From Micromonospora sp. NBC_00421 (GTDB lineage: Bacteria > Actinomycetota > Actinomycetes > Mycobacteriales > Micromonosporaceae): a stretch of DNA of 64,000 nucleotides. The DNA is taken from NCBI RefSeq assembly GCF_036017915.1, contig NZ_CP107929.1, positions 5,894,001 through 5,958,000 on the forward strand. The letters run 5' to 3'. Shown in pieces: positions 40,207-49,314 of this stretch; the first letter of the stretch is position 1, and every line of letters begins with the position of its first letter. Below the pieces are notes generated by a model, which did not search any database, was not told the DNA's origin, and saw only the letters and a list, made by a program, of their open reading frames with translations. Both the position numbers and the translations under genes were made by a program.

Positions 40207-41412
40207 TCAGCCGAGCGTGGCGATCTCGTTGATCAGGACGTTGGAGAGCAGCCGGCCGTCGAACTGCACCTTGCGCAGGTACCACTTCTGCTGCGGGGTA
40301 CGCGGCTGGTTGAACTGCCACGGCCCACGCGGACTGTCGATCTGGCCGATCTTGCCCAGCGCCAGGTTGACCTGCTGCGGGTTGGGCTCCGCACCGGCCA
40401 GCCGGATCGCCTTGTCGAGCACCTGGGCGGCGTCGTACGAGGCCATCGCGTAGGTGGTGGGGGAGACGTTGAAGGTCTTGCGGTACGCCGAGGCGAAGAT
40501 CCGGTTGGCGTTGTTGTTCAGGTCGGCGGAGTAGTTCAGCGAGGTCTGGATGGTGCCGGCCTTGAGGCTGTCGTCCGCGTTGACCAGGGTCGGGCGCAGG
40601 TCGGTGAGGATGTTGCCCTCGGTCAGGAAACCGGGCGCGTAGATGTCACCGAACCAGCGGCTCCGCCGCAGTTGCCGGATGAACTGCTCACCCGCGGTGC
40701 CGGAGTAGAAGCAGAAGATCCCGTCCGGCTGGCGGCCGAGCGCCTCGTCGATCTGCGCGCCGAACTCGTCCTCGCCCGGATTGGAGCTGGCGGTGGTGAG
40801 GATCGGCTCGCCGATGATCCGGGGGTCGTCGGCGCCGAAGCCGTCGCGGAAGCCCTTGATCACGTCCAGGCTGGCGGTGCCCTCCGGCGCGACGATGGCG
40901 AGCCGGCTGTCGGTGGGCAGCGTCCGCCGCAGGTAGGACCCGAGCGCCCGGCCCGGCTCGTCCAGCACGTACGACGTCCGCCAGATGTAGACGACGCTCT
41001 GCAGGCTGGGCGGGGAGGCGTTGGAGCCGATCAGCGGCACCCGGGCCTTCTCCACCGCGTCCCGGATCCCTGACATCACCGTCGAGTTGACCACGCCGGT
41101 CATGGCGAGCACGTTCTGCGCGAGCAACTGGTCGACGGCGGCCTGCCCGCTCTTGGCGTTGTCGCCCTCGTCGACGGTCACCACGGTCGCCGGGTGCCCA
41201 CCGAGCTGTTGGCCGTTCGTCGCCAGGAAGAGCTGGAAGCCGTTCTCGATGTCCTCGCCGATCGCCTTGCCGTCACCGCTCTCCGGCCTGATCAGCCCGA
41301 TCTTGATCGGATTGCCCGGGGCCGGCGTCTCGGGGTCGTCCGTGCCGCAGGCGGCGGCCAGTCCGGTCGTACCGAGCGCGGCCAGCAGTTGGAGGGCCCG
41401 CCTGCGGTTCAT
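40207..41412 (-). CDS. ABC transporter substrate-binding lipoprotein (branched-chain amino acid type)
   Basis: A 401-residue protein with an N-terminal signal MNRRRALQLLAALG and lipobox LAAAC, so it is an exported lipoprotein; the RRR also fits a Tat signal. The mature part has the type I periplasmic-binding fold (IKIGLIRPESGDGKAIGEDIENGF, MTGVVNS). It probably binds an amino acid or amide. No permease or ATPase genes are next to it. The ATG at 41412 is chosen because the signal peptide begins there; a GTG at 41454 would add 14 residues. Confidence 0.87.
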   Translation of the reverse strand: MNRRRALQLLAALGTTGLAAACGTDDPETPAPGNPIKIGLIRPESGDGKAIGEDIENGFQLFLATNGQQLGGHPATVVTVDEGDNAKSGQAAVDQLLAQNVLAMTGVVNSTVMSGIRDAVEKARVPLIGSNASPPSLQSVVYIWRTSYVLDEPGRALGSYLRRTLPTDSRLAIVAPEGTASLDVIKGFRDGFGADDPRIIGEPILTTASSNPGEDEFGAQIDEALGRQPDGIFCFYSGTAGEQFIRQLRRSRWFGDIYAPGFLTEGNILTDLRPTLVNADDSLKAGTIQTSLNYSADLNNNANRIFASAYRKTFNVSPTTYAMASYDAAQVLDKAIRLAGAEPNPQQVNLALGKIGQIDSPRGPWQFNQPRTPQQKWYLRKVQFDGRLLSNVLINEIATLG

Positions 41413-41450
41413 CTGCGACACCGAAATCCTTCCGGGAGCATTGCCGGGCG

Positions 41451-42296
41451 TCACCGCCCCTCCGGCGTTCTACCTGGTGGGCGACCCTGCGTCAATGGAT
41501 CTTGATCTTCAAGCAGCGACTGCAACGCAGCTCTTACCTGTGGCCAGGCCGCCGAGAGCGGGTCGATCAACCCGAAGTGCTCGCATTCCGGCAGCTCAAC
41601 GAGGGTGACCGGGGCGCCGGCGGCTCGTGCGGTGGCAGCATATGACCTGCTCAGAGCGACAGGCACCTGGCGGTCCTCGGTGCCGTGCAAAATCACCGTC
41701 CGTGTCCGCGTCGGTACCGAAATCCGAGGGTCCGCCGCCGCGTACCGCTCCGGGTGGTCGACCGGGCCGCCGCCGAGCAGCGCGGCCACCGCACCCGAAT
41801 CCAGATCCAGCCGGTACGCCTCGGCGAGGTCGGCGACAGGTGCCAGCGCCAGCACCCCGGCCACGTCCTGCGGGGCGTGCGCCGCCACGTGCAGGGCGAG
41901 CTGCCCACCGGCCGAGTGCCCCAGCAGCACCGGCGGCCCCGAGGCGACCCGCCCCGGCAGGGCGTGCGCCGCCAACCCGGGCAGCGCCGCCACCCCGGCC
42001 CGGACGTCGGTGAGCGTGTTCGGCCAGCCGCCGTCGGGCTGACCGGTGCGCCGGTACTCCAGTTGGGCCACCGGCCAACCCAGGTCGGCCAGCGCGGCGG
42101 CGAGCGGGCCGGTGTGGGTGCGGTCGTACCCGGCCCGCCAGAAACCGCCGTGCAGCACCGCGACCAGCGGGCGGACCGGACCGCCCCCGACCGGCCGGCG
42201 CAGGTCGACGAGCTGCTCCGGCCGGTCGCCGTAGCGGACTGTCACATCCGGCGGCGGGGCGGGCCGGGTGAGCACGGCACGCGGGTCGGTGGTCAT
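41451..42296 (-). CDS. Alpha/beta-hydrolase (kynurenine formamidase/esterase-like)
   Basis: A 281-residue hydrolase with oxyanion motif HGGFW, nucleophile Ser in GHSAGG, Asp in HGTEDRQVP and His in ECEHFGLID. The HGGFW and overall length resemble kynurenine formamidase and small-molecule esterases. Substrate unknown. It ends in the leader of the lipoprotein gene. Confidence 0.88.
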   Translation of the reverse strand: MTTDPRAVLTRPAPPPDVTVRYGDRPEQLVDLRRPVGGGPVRPLVAVLHGGFWRAGYDRTHTGPLAAALADLGWPVAQLEYRRTGQPDGGWPNTLTDVRAGVAALPGLAAHALPGRVASGPPVLLGHSAGGQLALHVAAHAPQDVAGVLALAPVADLAEAYRLDLDSGAVAALLGGGPVDHPERYAAADPRISVPTRTRTVILHGTEDRQVPVALSRSYAATARAAGAPVTLVELPECEHFGLIDPLSAAWPQVRAALQSLLEDQDPLTQGRPPGRTPEGR

Positions 42297-42455
42297 GCCG
42301 GCGACGGTAGCGCGGCAGCCCGCCCGACGGCGTCCCCCGCCGGCACCGGCCCGCGCGCGACCTTACGGCGGCGTCCCCGCTGCCCGGCGACGGTGGTCGG
42401 GGCTGGTCCCGGTCCGGGCGCGTGCGGCCGGAGCGGGTGGGTAAGGATGGGTGTC

Positions 42456-43046
42456 ATGACCGAAGCGCACTCCACTGGACAAGATGACGAATCGGGCCGC
42501 GCGGACGGGCACCCGGGCACCGTGGTGGTGGTCGGCCCGGACGGCCGCCCGGTCGGCACCGTGCAGACCGACGAGGCCGGCGAGGACCCGACCCGCCTGG
42601 TCGAGCAGCCGGCCAAGGTGATGCGGATCGGCAGCATGATCAAACAGCTGCTGGAGGAGGTCAAGGCCGCCCCGCTCGACGACGCCAGCCGGCACCGGAT
42701 GAGGGAGATCCACGAACGGTCGATCGTCGAGCTGAAGGACGGTCTCGCTCCCGAGCTGCGCGAGGAGCTGGAACGGCTCTCGCTGCCGTTCTCCGAGGAC
42801 CAGGCCCCCAGCGAGGGCGAGCTGCGGATCGCCCACGCCCAGCTGGTCGGCTGGCTGGAGGGGCTCTTCCACGGCATCCAGGCCACCCTGGTGGCCCAGC
42901 AGATGGCCGCCCGGGTGCAGTTGGAGCAGATGCGCTCCGGTGGCCGCCCCGCCCTGCCCAGTGGCCCGGCCGGGATGATCCCCGGGATGCCCGGCATGGG
43001 TCAGCAGCCAGGCGGCGAGGGCCACAACACCGGCCAGTACCTCTGA
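42456..43046 (+). CDS. bpa: Bacterial proteasome activator Bpa
   Basis: A 196-residue protein. The central helical part has VMRIGSMIKQLLEEVKAAPLD and HERSIVELKDGLAPELREEL, the actinobacterial Bpa (PafE) pattern. It ends in a Gly/Met-rich tail with TGQYL, the HbYX motif that opens the 20S proteasome gate. Bpa forms a ring that feeds unfolded proteins to the proteasome without ATP (established). The ATG at 42456 lies 9 bases after a TAAGGA site. Confidence 0.94.
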   Translation: MTEAHSTGQDDESGRADGHPGTVVVVGPDGRPVGTVQTDEAGEDPTRLVEQPAKVMRIGSMIKQLLEEVKAAPLDDASRHRMREIHERSIVELKDGLAPELREELERLSLPFSEDQAPSEGELRIAHAQLVGWLEGLFHGIQATLVAQQMAARVQLEQMRSGGRPALPSGPAGMIPGMPGMGQQPGGEGHNTGQYL

Positions 43047-43121
43047 TCCCCGGCCGTCGGCCTTGAGCCGGCTGCGGCCCTGAGCCGTGCGCCGGGTCGC
43101 CGCCGGGAGCGCCGAGCGCGC

Positions 43122-43153
43122 GCCGGGGTGCCACCGCGCGGTGGCACCCCGGC
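43122..43153. terminator. Bidirectional terminator (32-bp palindrome)
   Basis: Perfect 14-bp arms GCCGGGGTGCCACC (43122-43135) and complement (43140-43153) around GCGC, between convergent bpa and the first HAD gene. Confidence 0.82.
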
Positions 43154-43156
43154 GGC

Positions 43157-43969
43157 TCAGGCCACCCCGAAGATCTTCTCCAGGTACGCCGCCACGCCGT
43201 CGGCGGTGTTCGCCCCGGTCACCTCGTCGGCGATCGCCAGCACGGCGGGGTGCGCGTTGGCCACCGCCACCGCCCGCCCCGCCCAGGTGAGCATGGGCAC
43301 GTCGTTGGGCATGTCACCGAAGGCGAGCACGTCGGACTGGCGTACGCCGATCCGGTCCGCGTACCAGGCCAGCCCGGCCGCCTTGGTCACCCCGGCGGCG
43401 GAGATCTCCACCAGCCCGCTGTACGACGAGTGGGTCGCCTCGGCCAGCCCCTCCAGCGCACCGGCCACCACCTGCACGAAGGCGTCCGGGTCCTGTGCGC
43501 CGGCCCGGGCCAGCAACTTCACCGCCGGCATCGAAGCCAGTTCCTCAGGCGACTCGACCGCCCGGATGGCCTCGTGGTCGGCGTCCCAGCGCAGCGGGTA
43601 GTGCGCCTCGTGCCGCATCTCCCGGCTGTCCACGATCTCCACCGCGAGGCTGACCTCCGGCACCGCCGCCCGCAGCCGGCGGGCCACCTCGGCGAGCAGT
43701 TCCGGGGCGAGCGGGTCGGCCCGCAGCACCTGGTCGTTGTCCGGGTCGTACACCACCGCGCCGTTGGCGCAGATCGCCGGCAGCGGCGCGGAGAGCTGGT
43801 CGTACACCAGCTGGAGCCAGCGGATCGGGCGGCCGGTGACCAGCACGACGGGCGTGCCCGCCGCGGCGATCCGCTTCAGCACGGCAGCGGTGCGGGCGCT
43901 GAGCCGCCGCTCGTCGCCGAGCAGGGTGCCGTCGATGTCGGTGGCGACCAGCCGTGGTGTCTCTCCCAT
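43157..43969 (-). CDS. HAD-superfamily Cof-type phosphatase
   Basis: A 270-residue HAD hydrolase with motif I DIDGTLL, motif II VTGRP, the Lys region at TKAAGL and motif III/IV GDMPNDVPM. Cof-type proteins dephosphorylate sugar phosphates or cofactors. The ATG overlaps the upstream HAD gene stop by one base (TGATG), and the two proteins are clearly paralogous. Confidence 0.92.
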   Translation of the reverse strand: MGETPRLVATDIDGTLLGDERRLSARTAAVLKRIAAAGTPVVLVTGRPIRWLQLVYDQLSAPLPAICANGAVVYDPDNDQVLRADPLAPELLAEVARRLRAAVPEVSLAVEIVDSREMRHEAHYPLRWDADHEAIRAVESPEELASMPAVKLLARAGAQDPDAFVQVVAGALEGLAEATHSSYSGLVEISAAGVTKAAGLAWYADRIGVRQSDVLAFGDMPNDVPMLTWAGRAVAVANAHPAVLAIADEVTGANTADGVAAYLEKIFGVA

Positions 43970-44790
43970 CACCGGGAGAGTAGTCGGTCCAGGTAGACCG
44001 CCACCCCGTCGTCGTCGTTGCGCAGGGTCACCTCGTCGGCGGCGGCCCGCACCAGCGGGTGGGCGTTCGACACGGCCACCCGGGACCAGCCGGCCCAGGC
44101 GAACATCGGTAGGTCGTTGGGCATGTCCCCGAAGACCAGCACGTCCGCCGGGTCGACCCCGAGCCGCTCGGCGACCACGGTCAGGCCGCTGGCCTTGTCC
44201 ACCCCCGGCGGGCAGATCTCGACGAAGCCGAGGCCGGCCTGGGTGAGACTGGCCACCTCCGGCCCGACGATTCGGCGGGCGGTGTCCAGCAACTCGTCCA
44301 CGTGGTGGTCGGCGGTCCGGACGAACGCCTTGACCACGTCGAGGGAGAGACATTCGGCCCGGCTGCGCGCCTCGAACCGGTCCGGGTACGGCCAGGCCGG
44401 GTGGTAGTCGCCCCAGAGCGGCGCGTCGTGCTCGTCGGACGCCTCCACCATGACGGTGAGCGGGCCGACGGCGGCCTCCAGGTCGGCCAGCAGCCGGGCC
44501 AGCACCTCGCCGGACAGCCGCTCGTCGCGCAGCACCACCGGGCCGGCCGGGTCGCTCTGGTCGACCACGCAACCGCCACCCGCCATCACCAGGTAGTCGG
44601 CGGCCCGGATGTCGTTGCGGGTGAGCTCCTTCAACCGGGGGCCACGACCGGTGGCGCCGACCACCGGAATGCCGGCGGCCCGCACCCGGTCGAGCACCCC
44701 GTGGGTGTACGCCGAGACGGTGTCGTCGCTGCGCACCAGCGTGCCGTCGAGGTCGGTGGCGATGAGTTTGGGCAGTCCCGGGCGGGTCAT
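43969..44790 (-). CDS. HAD-superfamily Cof-type phosphatase (tandem paralogue)
   Basis: A 273-residue paralogue of the gene that follows it. Motifs: DLDGTLV, GATGRG, DKASGL and GDMPNDLPM. The start at 44790 has a GGAGGAACG site. The tandem duplication and coupling suggest related substrates. Upstream to 45016 there is a 226-bp noncoding gap. Confidence 0.92.
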   Translation of the reverse strand: MTRPGLPKLIATDLDGTLVRSDDTVSAYTHGVLDRVRAAGIPVVGATGRGPRLKELTRNDIRAADYLVMAGGGCVVDQSDPAGPVVLRDERLSGEVLARLLADLEAAVGPLTVMVEASDEHDAPLWGDYHPAWPYPDRFEARSRAECLSLDVVKAFVRTADHHVDELLDTARRIVGPEVASLTQAGLGFVEICPPGVDKASGLTVVAERLGVDPADVLVFGDMPNDLPMFAWAGWSRVAVSNAHPLVRAAADEVTLRNDDDGVAVYLDRLLSR

Positions 44791-45016
44791 CGTTCCTCCT
44801 TGCCCGCCGCCGTCCGTACCGGTCGTCCGACCCGGTGTGACGGCGGGCAGCAACCGTACCTCGCCGAACAGGTCGTCACCATGGCTTTCCGGCGAATCGG
44901 GCGCCAACGCCCGATGGCCGACACACCGCCGCCCGATCGCCCCGTCCCGAGGTCGGCGTCGGTTCATCGGGGCCGGCGGGTCGGCGGCGTAGCCGGCGGG
45001 TCGGGCCGCTGCCTTC

Positions 45017-45730
45017 TCAGGCGTCGCGCTCGCGGCGGGCGAACGGGACCGTCGGAGTGACGGTCAGGTCGGCGGGTGCGGCCGGTCGATCGTCGTCCGC
45101 ACCGGGATCGACCCCGACCGGCCCGGTCTCGGCCCCGGCACCGTCCGCCAGCCGATCGTCCGGTTGGCGGACGATGGTGAGCAGGGCCGCCCCGACCAGT
45201 ACGACGGCGACGAAGGCCATCACCAGCCCCCGGCCGTAGTCCACCCGGAACCCGTCCTCCGGGGAGTAGAACAGCGCCCGCTGCCCGGAGTCGTCCAACG
45301 AGAAGGCGGTGACGACGAGCAGGACCAGCAGGACGCCGGCCATGGCCAGACCGGCCACCCGGGCGTCGTGCCGGGTGGCCGGGCGCCCGCGCAGGGCCAT
45401 CGCCACCGCCACACTGAGCAGTAACAATCCCACCAGGTACGCGATCCCGAAGCCACCCACCTCGGCCACCCCACCGGGCACCCGGATGGTGCCGCTGCCC
45501 TCCGGGCCGCCGTTCGGCACGGTCATCACCAGCCACTCCCCGGCCATCGACGCCGTGGCGGCGACCGCGCCGAGCAGGACCAGCACCGGGGGTAGCCGTC
45601 GGTCCCGACGCAGCGCGGCGGGCCAGTGGCCGAACCGTCGGCCGGCCGGTCGTTCGGTGGCACCCCACTCCAGCATGGAGCTGTCATCCGAGCGATCGTC
45701 CTGTCTCGGGATGGGGAGATCCTGGGACAT
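45017..45730 (-). CDS. Predicted membrane protein, unknown
   Basis: A 237-residue protein with four predicted membrane helices (around 47-66, 95-112, 127-144 and 169-187). Both ends are charged and probably cytoplasmic. No recognised domain. Divergent from the OsmC gene. Confidence 0.75.
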   Translation of the reverse strand: MSQDLPIPRQDDRSDDSSMLEWGATERPAGRRFGHWPAALRRDRRLPPVLVLLGAVAATASMAGEWLVMTVPNGGPEGSGTIRVPGGVAEVGGFGIAYLVGLLLLSVAVAMALRGRPATRHDARVAGLAMAGVLLVLLVVTAFSLDDSGQRALFYSPEDGFRVDYGRGLVMAFVAVVLVGAALLTIVRQPDDRLADGAGAETGPVGVDPGADDDRPAAPADLTVTPTVPFARRERDA

Positions 45731-45882
45731 CGGCCACCTTCCGCGTCGCGGGCCTGACCCGCATCATCCCACGGCGGTACGCCCCCGGCCGGGAGCGTGG
45801 AGCCCGGAAGGTCGCTCTCGACCGGGAGCGGGTGACGCACGGAAGGTCGGCAGCGGCGTGGGGGTTCGACTAGCGTTCGGGT

Positions 45883-46314
45883 ATGCCTATCCGTACCGCA
45901 TCCGCACGTTGGCAGGGCAACCTCACCGAGGGCGCCGGGACCGTTCGCACCGGCAAGGGTGGCCTGGAGGGGAACTACTCCTTCAAGTCGCGCTTCGAGG
46001 AAGGTGAGGGCACCAATCCGGAGGAGCTGATCGGTGCCGCCCACGCGGGCTGCTTCTCGATGGCGCTCTCCAAGCAGCTCGCCGACGCCGGCGTCTCCGG
46101 CACCTCGGTGGAGACCACCGCCAAGGTGCACTTCGACAAGACCGACGCGGGAATGACCGTCACCCGGATCGACCTGGAGACCGTCGGCCAGGCCCCGGGC
46201 CTGGCCGAGGCCCAGTTCACCAAGCTGGCCGAGGCCGCCAAGGAGAACTGCCCGATCTCCCGGCTGCTTTCCCCCGGCGCGCAGATCAGCCTCACCGCCC
46301 GCCTCGCTTCCTGA
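45883..46314 (+). CDS. OsmC/Ohr-family peroxiredoxin
   Basis: A 143-residue OsmC protein with the two redox cysteines in HAGCFSMAL and ENCPISRLL. The family reduces organic hydroperoxides. Length and motif spacing fit the OsmC subgroup rather than Ohr. Confidence 0.92.
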   Translation: MPIRTASARWQGNLTEGAGTVRTGKGGLEGNYSFKSRFEEGEGTNPEELIGAAHAGCFSMALSKQLADAGVSGTSVETTAKVHFDKTDAGMTVTRIDLETVGQAPGLAEAQFTKLAEAAKENCPISRLLSPGAQISLTARLAS

Positions 46315-46466
46315 TCCCTTCGGCCCCGATCCCCGCCCGGCCTTCGCAGAGGTCGGGCGGGCTTCCCCCGGGCAGCGGCCCCCCGGTCGCTCCCGTGTCC
46401 GGGCGACCGCCCGGTCGTCCCCCCGCCCGGTCGTCCCAACGGGGCGAATCGGGTCCGCGTCGGCCT

Positions 46467-46759
46467 GCATGATCGTGCTCGATCCTGGTTGTAGTGGCAT
46501 CCGAGCGATTCGAGGCCACTACAACCAGGACAACACCGTTGCGTTAGGTGGAACGGCTGCTCGTCGACCACCGCCGCCTCGCCGATCATGGAGTTGTGGT
46601 GGGTAACAGAACGCCCGTAAACCCCCAAAGTCGGCACCACCACTCCATGATCGCCAAGCGGGCCCACCCCGCTCCCCGATCGGGCACTTCCTGTCCCGGG
46701 TTGACCAGCCACCCACGGCGTTAACGCAACGGTGTGGACAACCAGGATCGAGCATGATG
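46467..46759. repeat. Intergenic cluster of nested inverted repeats
   Basis: This lies in the 515-bp gap between the OsmC gene and the metallopeptidase. A segment at about 46471-46546 reappears inverted at about 46719-46758 (shared parts CTCGATCCTGGTTGT and ACACCGTTGCGTTA). The left copy carries an extra hairpin with 15-bp arms (46484-46498 and 46515-46529). Between the copies lies another inverted repeat, 46583-46601 with 46635-46653 (18 of 19 bases pair). It resembles a small non-autonomous repeat element (MITE-like); no gene is inside. Confidence 0.7.
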
Positions 46760-46829
46760 TTGGTGCCGGTGGGGGCGGCCGGTCGGCGTAGGGAGTGGGC
46801 GGGGCGGCGAGTCGGGCACAATCGGTGAG

Positions 46830-47180
46830 GTGCCTGTGGAGATGAGCCGTGAACGTTTCGAGGAACTGGTCGGCGAGGCCCTCGACGAGGTGCCCGAGGA
46901 ACTGCTCCGGCTGATGAGCAACGTGGTCATCCTGGTCGAGGACGACCCGCCCGCCGGAGAGAACCTGCTCGGCCTCTACGAGGGGCATGCGCTTACCGAA
47001 CGCGGTTGGAGCTACTCGGGCGTACTGCCGGATCGGATCTTCATCTACCGCCGGCCGATCCTGCACATCTGCGCCACCGAGGACGACGTGGTCGACGAGG
47101 TGGCGGTGACCGTGGTGCACGAGATCGCCCATCATTTCGGAATCGACGACGAGCGGTTGCACGCGTTGGGCTGGGGCTGA
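46830..47180 (+). CDS. Minimal zincin-type metallopeptidase family protein
   Basis: A 116-residue protein with the zinc-binding motif HEIAHHFGIDDERL near the C-terminus. MSRERFEELVGEALDEVPEE at the start is typical of the family. The role is unknown. GTG at 46830 is used because relatives carry a few residues before MSRERF; ATG at 46842 is possible. Confidence 0.85.
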   Translation: MPVEMSRERFEELVGEALDEVPEELLRLMSNVVILVEDDPPAGENLLGLYEGHALTERGWSYSGVLPDRIFIYRRPILHICATEDDVVDEVAVTVVHEIAHHFGIDDERLHALGWG

Positions 47181-47262
47181 GCGCGCCGCTCGGCCGATGC
47201 GGCCGGTTGCGGGGGCTGCCTACCGTGGGGCGAGCACATCCCCGATCAGGAGGAAGACCCCC

Positions 47263-47985
47263 ATGCGCAGCGCGCTGTTCTCGGCAGAAAACCTGGAGAA
47301 GGAGTCCGCCCAGCCCGGCATGCGGCTGCAGAACTCCAAGATGTTGAAGATCGAACTCAACGGTGAGGCGATGGCCCGGGTCGGGTCGATGGTCGCCTAC
47401 CAGGGGCAGGTGCAGTTCCAGGCGCTCGGCTCGGGCGGCATCGGCAAGTTCATCAAGCAGCGGCTCACCGGCGAGGGAGTGCCGCTGATGAAGCTCAGCG
47501 GCCACGGGGACGTCTTCCTCGCCGAGCTGGCCAAGGACGTGCACATCATCGACCTGGAGCCGGGCGACGCCCTGTCGATCAACGGGTCGAGCGTGCTGGC
47601 CTTCGACTCGTCCCTGTCGTACGACATCAAGATGGTCGGCGGCGCGGGGATGGCCTCGTCCGGCCTGTTCAACTGCGTGTTCAGCGGGCACGGGCGGATC
47701 GCCATCACCACCAAGGGCACCCCGGTCGTGCTCAACGTCGACGCGCCCACCTATGTCGACCCGCAGGCCGCCGTCTGCTGGTCGGCCAACCTCCAGACCG
47801 GCTACCACCGGGCGGAGCAGCTCGGCCTGGGCACCCTGCTCGGCCGCAGCACCGGTGAGGCGTTCACCATGAGCTTCGCCGGCCAGGGCTTCGTCGTGGT
47901 CCAGCCGTCGGAGGAGCCGCCGGTCCAGGGCAGCGGCACTCAGCAGCAGCAACAGGGCGGCCTGCTCGGCGGCCTGCTCAGCTGA
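47263..47985 (+). CDS. AIM24-family protein
   Basis: A 240-residue beta-rich protein with the AIM24 pattern: MVAYQGQVQF, GEGVPLMKLSGHGDVFLAE, then INGSSVLAFDSSLSYDI and a Gln-rich tail. The family occurs widely in bacteria and mitochondria, without a firm function. It starts after AGGAGGAAG. Confidence 0.88.
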   Translation: MRSALFSAENLEKESAQPGMRLQNSKMLKIELNGEAMARVGSMVAYQGQVQFQALGSGGIGKFIKQRLTGEGVPLMKLSGHGDVFLAELAKDVHIIDLEPGDALSINGSSVLAFDSSLSYDIKMVGGAGMASSGLFNCVFSGHGRIAITTKGTPVVLNVDAPTYVDPQAAVCWSANLQTGYHRAEQLGLGTLLGRSTGEAFTMSFAGQGFVVVQPSEEPPVQGSGTQQQQQGGLLGGLLS

Positions 47986-48125
47986 CCTCGGCGGTGGGGG
48001 GCGGTCCCGGCTGGGGCCGCCCCGCACCCCGACTCGTCGCCGGCCGATCGTGGAGTCGTCGGCCGACCCAGGCCGGTTCGGCTCCGTTCGGCCTCGGCCG
48101 GGGCCGGCACCGTTCTTGGCCGTGC

Positions 48126-48203
48126 CGGCTCGGTCTTGGCCGATTCGGCTCGGTCTTAGCCGATTCGGCTCTGTCTGGCCGATTCGGCTCGGTCTGGCCG
48201 ATT
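48126..48203. repeat. Four tandem 19-20-bp repeats in the aim24-pheA gap
   Basis: Copies at 48126-48145, 48146-48165, 48166-48184 and 48185-48203 share CGGCTCGGTCTTGGCCGATT with small changes. They fill part of a 362-bp noncoding stretch (47986-48347) between convergent genes. The rest of that stretch shows no gene. Confidence 0.85.
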
Positions 48204-48347
48204 CGGGTCGGGGGTGGGCGGGGCGGTTCGGGCCTCGTCGGACGGCGCTGGCGGCGTGACCGGGTCGGGTCGGCCCGGACTCCGTGGGATTCGTGGGTGC
48301 GGTTCAGGCTCGCTGCCGCTGCCGTGGCGGATACCGGGATAGGGCAG

Positions 48348-49304
48348 TCAGTTCAGCTCACCGGAGCGCAGCCGGGCCAGCCAGGCCGCCGCGTCGGTGT
48401 AGTCGGTGTCCGACAGGCCGGCTGGTGCCGGGACCGGCCGATCACCCGCCGCGTCGGTCCACCGGTGCCGGGGGTACGACCCGAGGAAGCGCACCTCGGC
48501 GCAGACCCGACGCAACCCCTGCAACGCCTCGCCGAGCCGGGCGTCCGCGACGTGACCGGTGCAGTCGAGGAAGAAGACGTACCGGCCGAGCGCCTCACCG
48601 GTGGGGCGGGACTCGATCCGGGTCAGGTTGACCCCCCGGACGGCCAACTCCATCAGCACCGACAGCAGGGCGCCCACCCGGTCGTGGGCGATGTAGACGA
48701 CCAGCGAGGTGACGTCGTCACCGGTGGGCGGCGGGGGCGGGCCGGGGCGGGACAGCAGTGCGAAGCGGGTCACCGCGTCCGGGTGATCGGCGATCTTGTC
48801 GGCGAGCAGCGTCAACCGGTGCCGGGCCGCCCCGATCGGGGCGCAGATCGCCGCGTCGTACTCGCCGTTCGCCGCGCCGGCCGCCGCTGCACCGTTGGAG
48901 AGCACGTCGATCACCGTGGCGTCGGGCAGGTGGGCGCGCAGCCAGTTGCGGCACTGGGTGGACGCCTGCGGATGGGCTGCCACACTGCTTACCCGGTGGA
49001 GATCGGTGCCGGGCCGCGCGCCGAGCACGAACTCCACCGGCAGGATCACCTCCCTGGTGATCACCAGCGGGTTCCCCTCTGCCAACTCGTCCAGGGTCAC
49101 CCCGACCGCGCCGCCGATCGAGTTCTCCATCGGCACCAGCGCCGCGTCCGCCTCACCGGCCCGTACGCTCTCCAGCGCCTCGCCGACGCTGCGGGCGGGC
49201 GTACGACTGCCGTGCTCGGCGGCCGGGACGGTACGCAACGCCTGTTCGGCGAAGGTGCCCTCGGGGCCCAAGAAGACGTATCGGGTCGGTGGTGTTCCGG
49301 GCAT
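48348..49304 (-). CDS. pheA: Prephenate dehydratase
   Basis: A 318-residue enzyme with FLGPEGTFAEQAL at the start, PMENSIGGAV and the catalytic TRFALL motif near 205. A C-terminal ACT domain follows with GALLSVLMELAVRGVNLTRIESRPT, which binds phenylalanine for feedback control. It converts prephenate to phenylpyruvate in phenylalanine synthesis. The ATG at 49304 is the start fitting the family. Confidence 0.94.
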   Translation of the reverse strand: MPGTPPTRYVFLGPEGTFAEQALRTVPAAEHGSRTPARSVGEALESVRAGEADAALVPMENSIGGAVGVTLDELAEGNPLVITREVILPVEFVLGARPGTDLHRVSSVAAHPQASTQCRNWLRAHLPDATVIDVLSNGAAAAGAANGEYDAAICAPIGAARHRLTLLADKIADHPDAVTRFALLSRPGPPPPPTGDDVTSLVVYIAHDRVGALLSVLMELAVRGVNLTRIESRPTGEALGRYVFFLDCTGHVADARLGEALQGLRRVCAEVRFLGSYPRHRWTDAAGDRPVPAPAGLSDTDYTDAAAWLARLRSGELN

Positions 49305-49314
49305 GTCGACCAGC

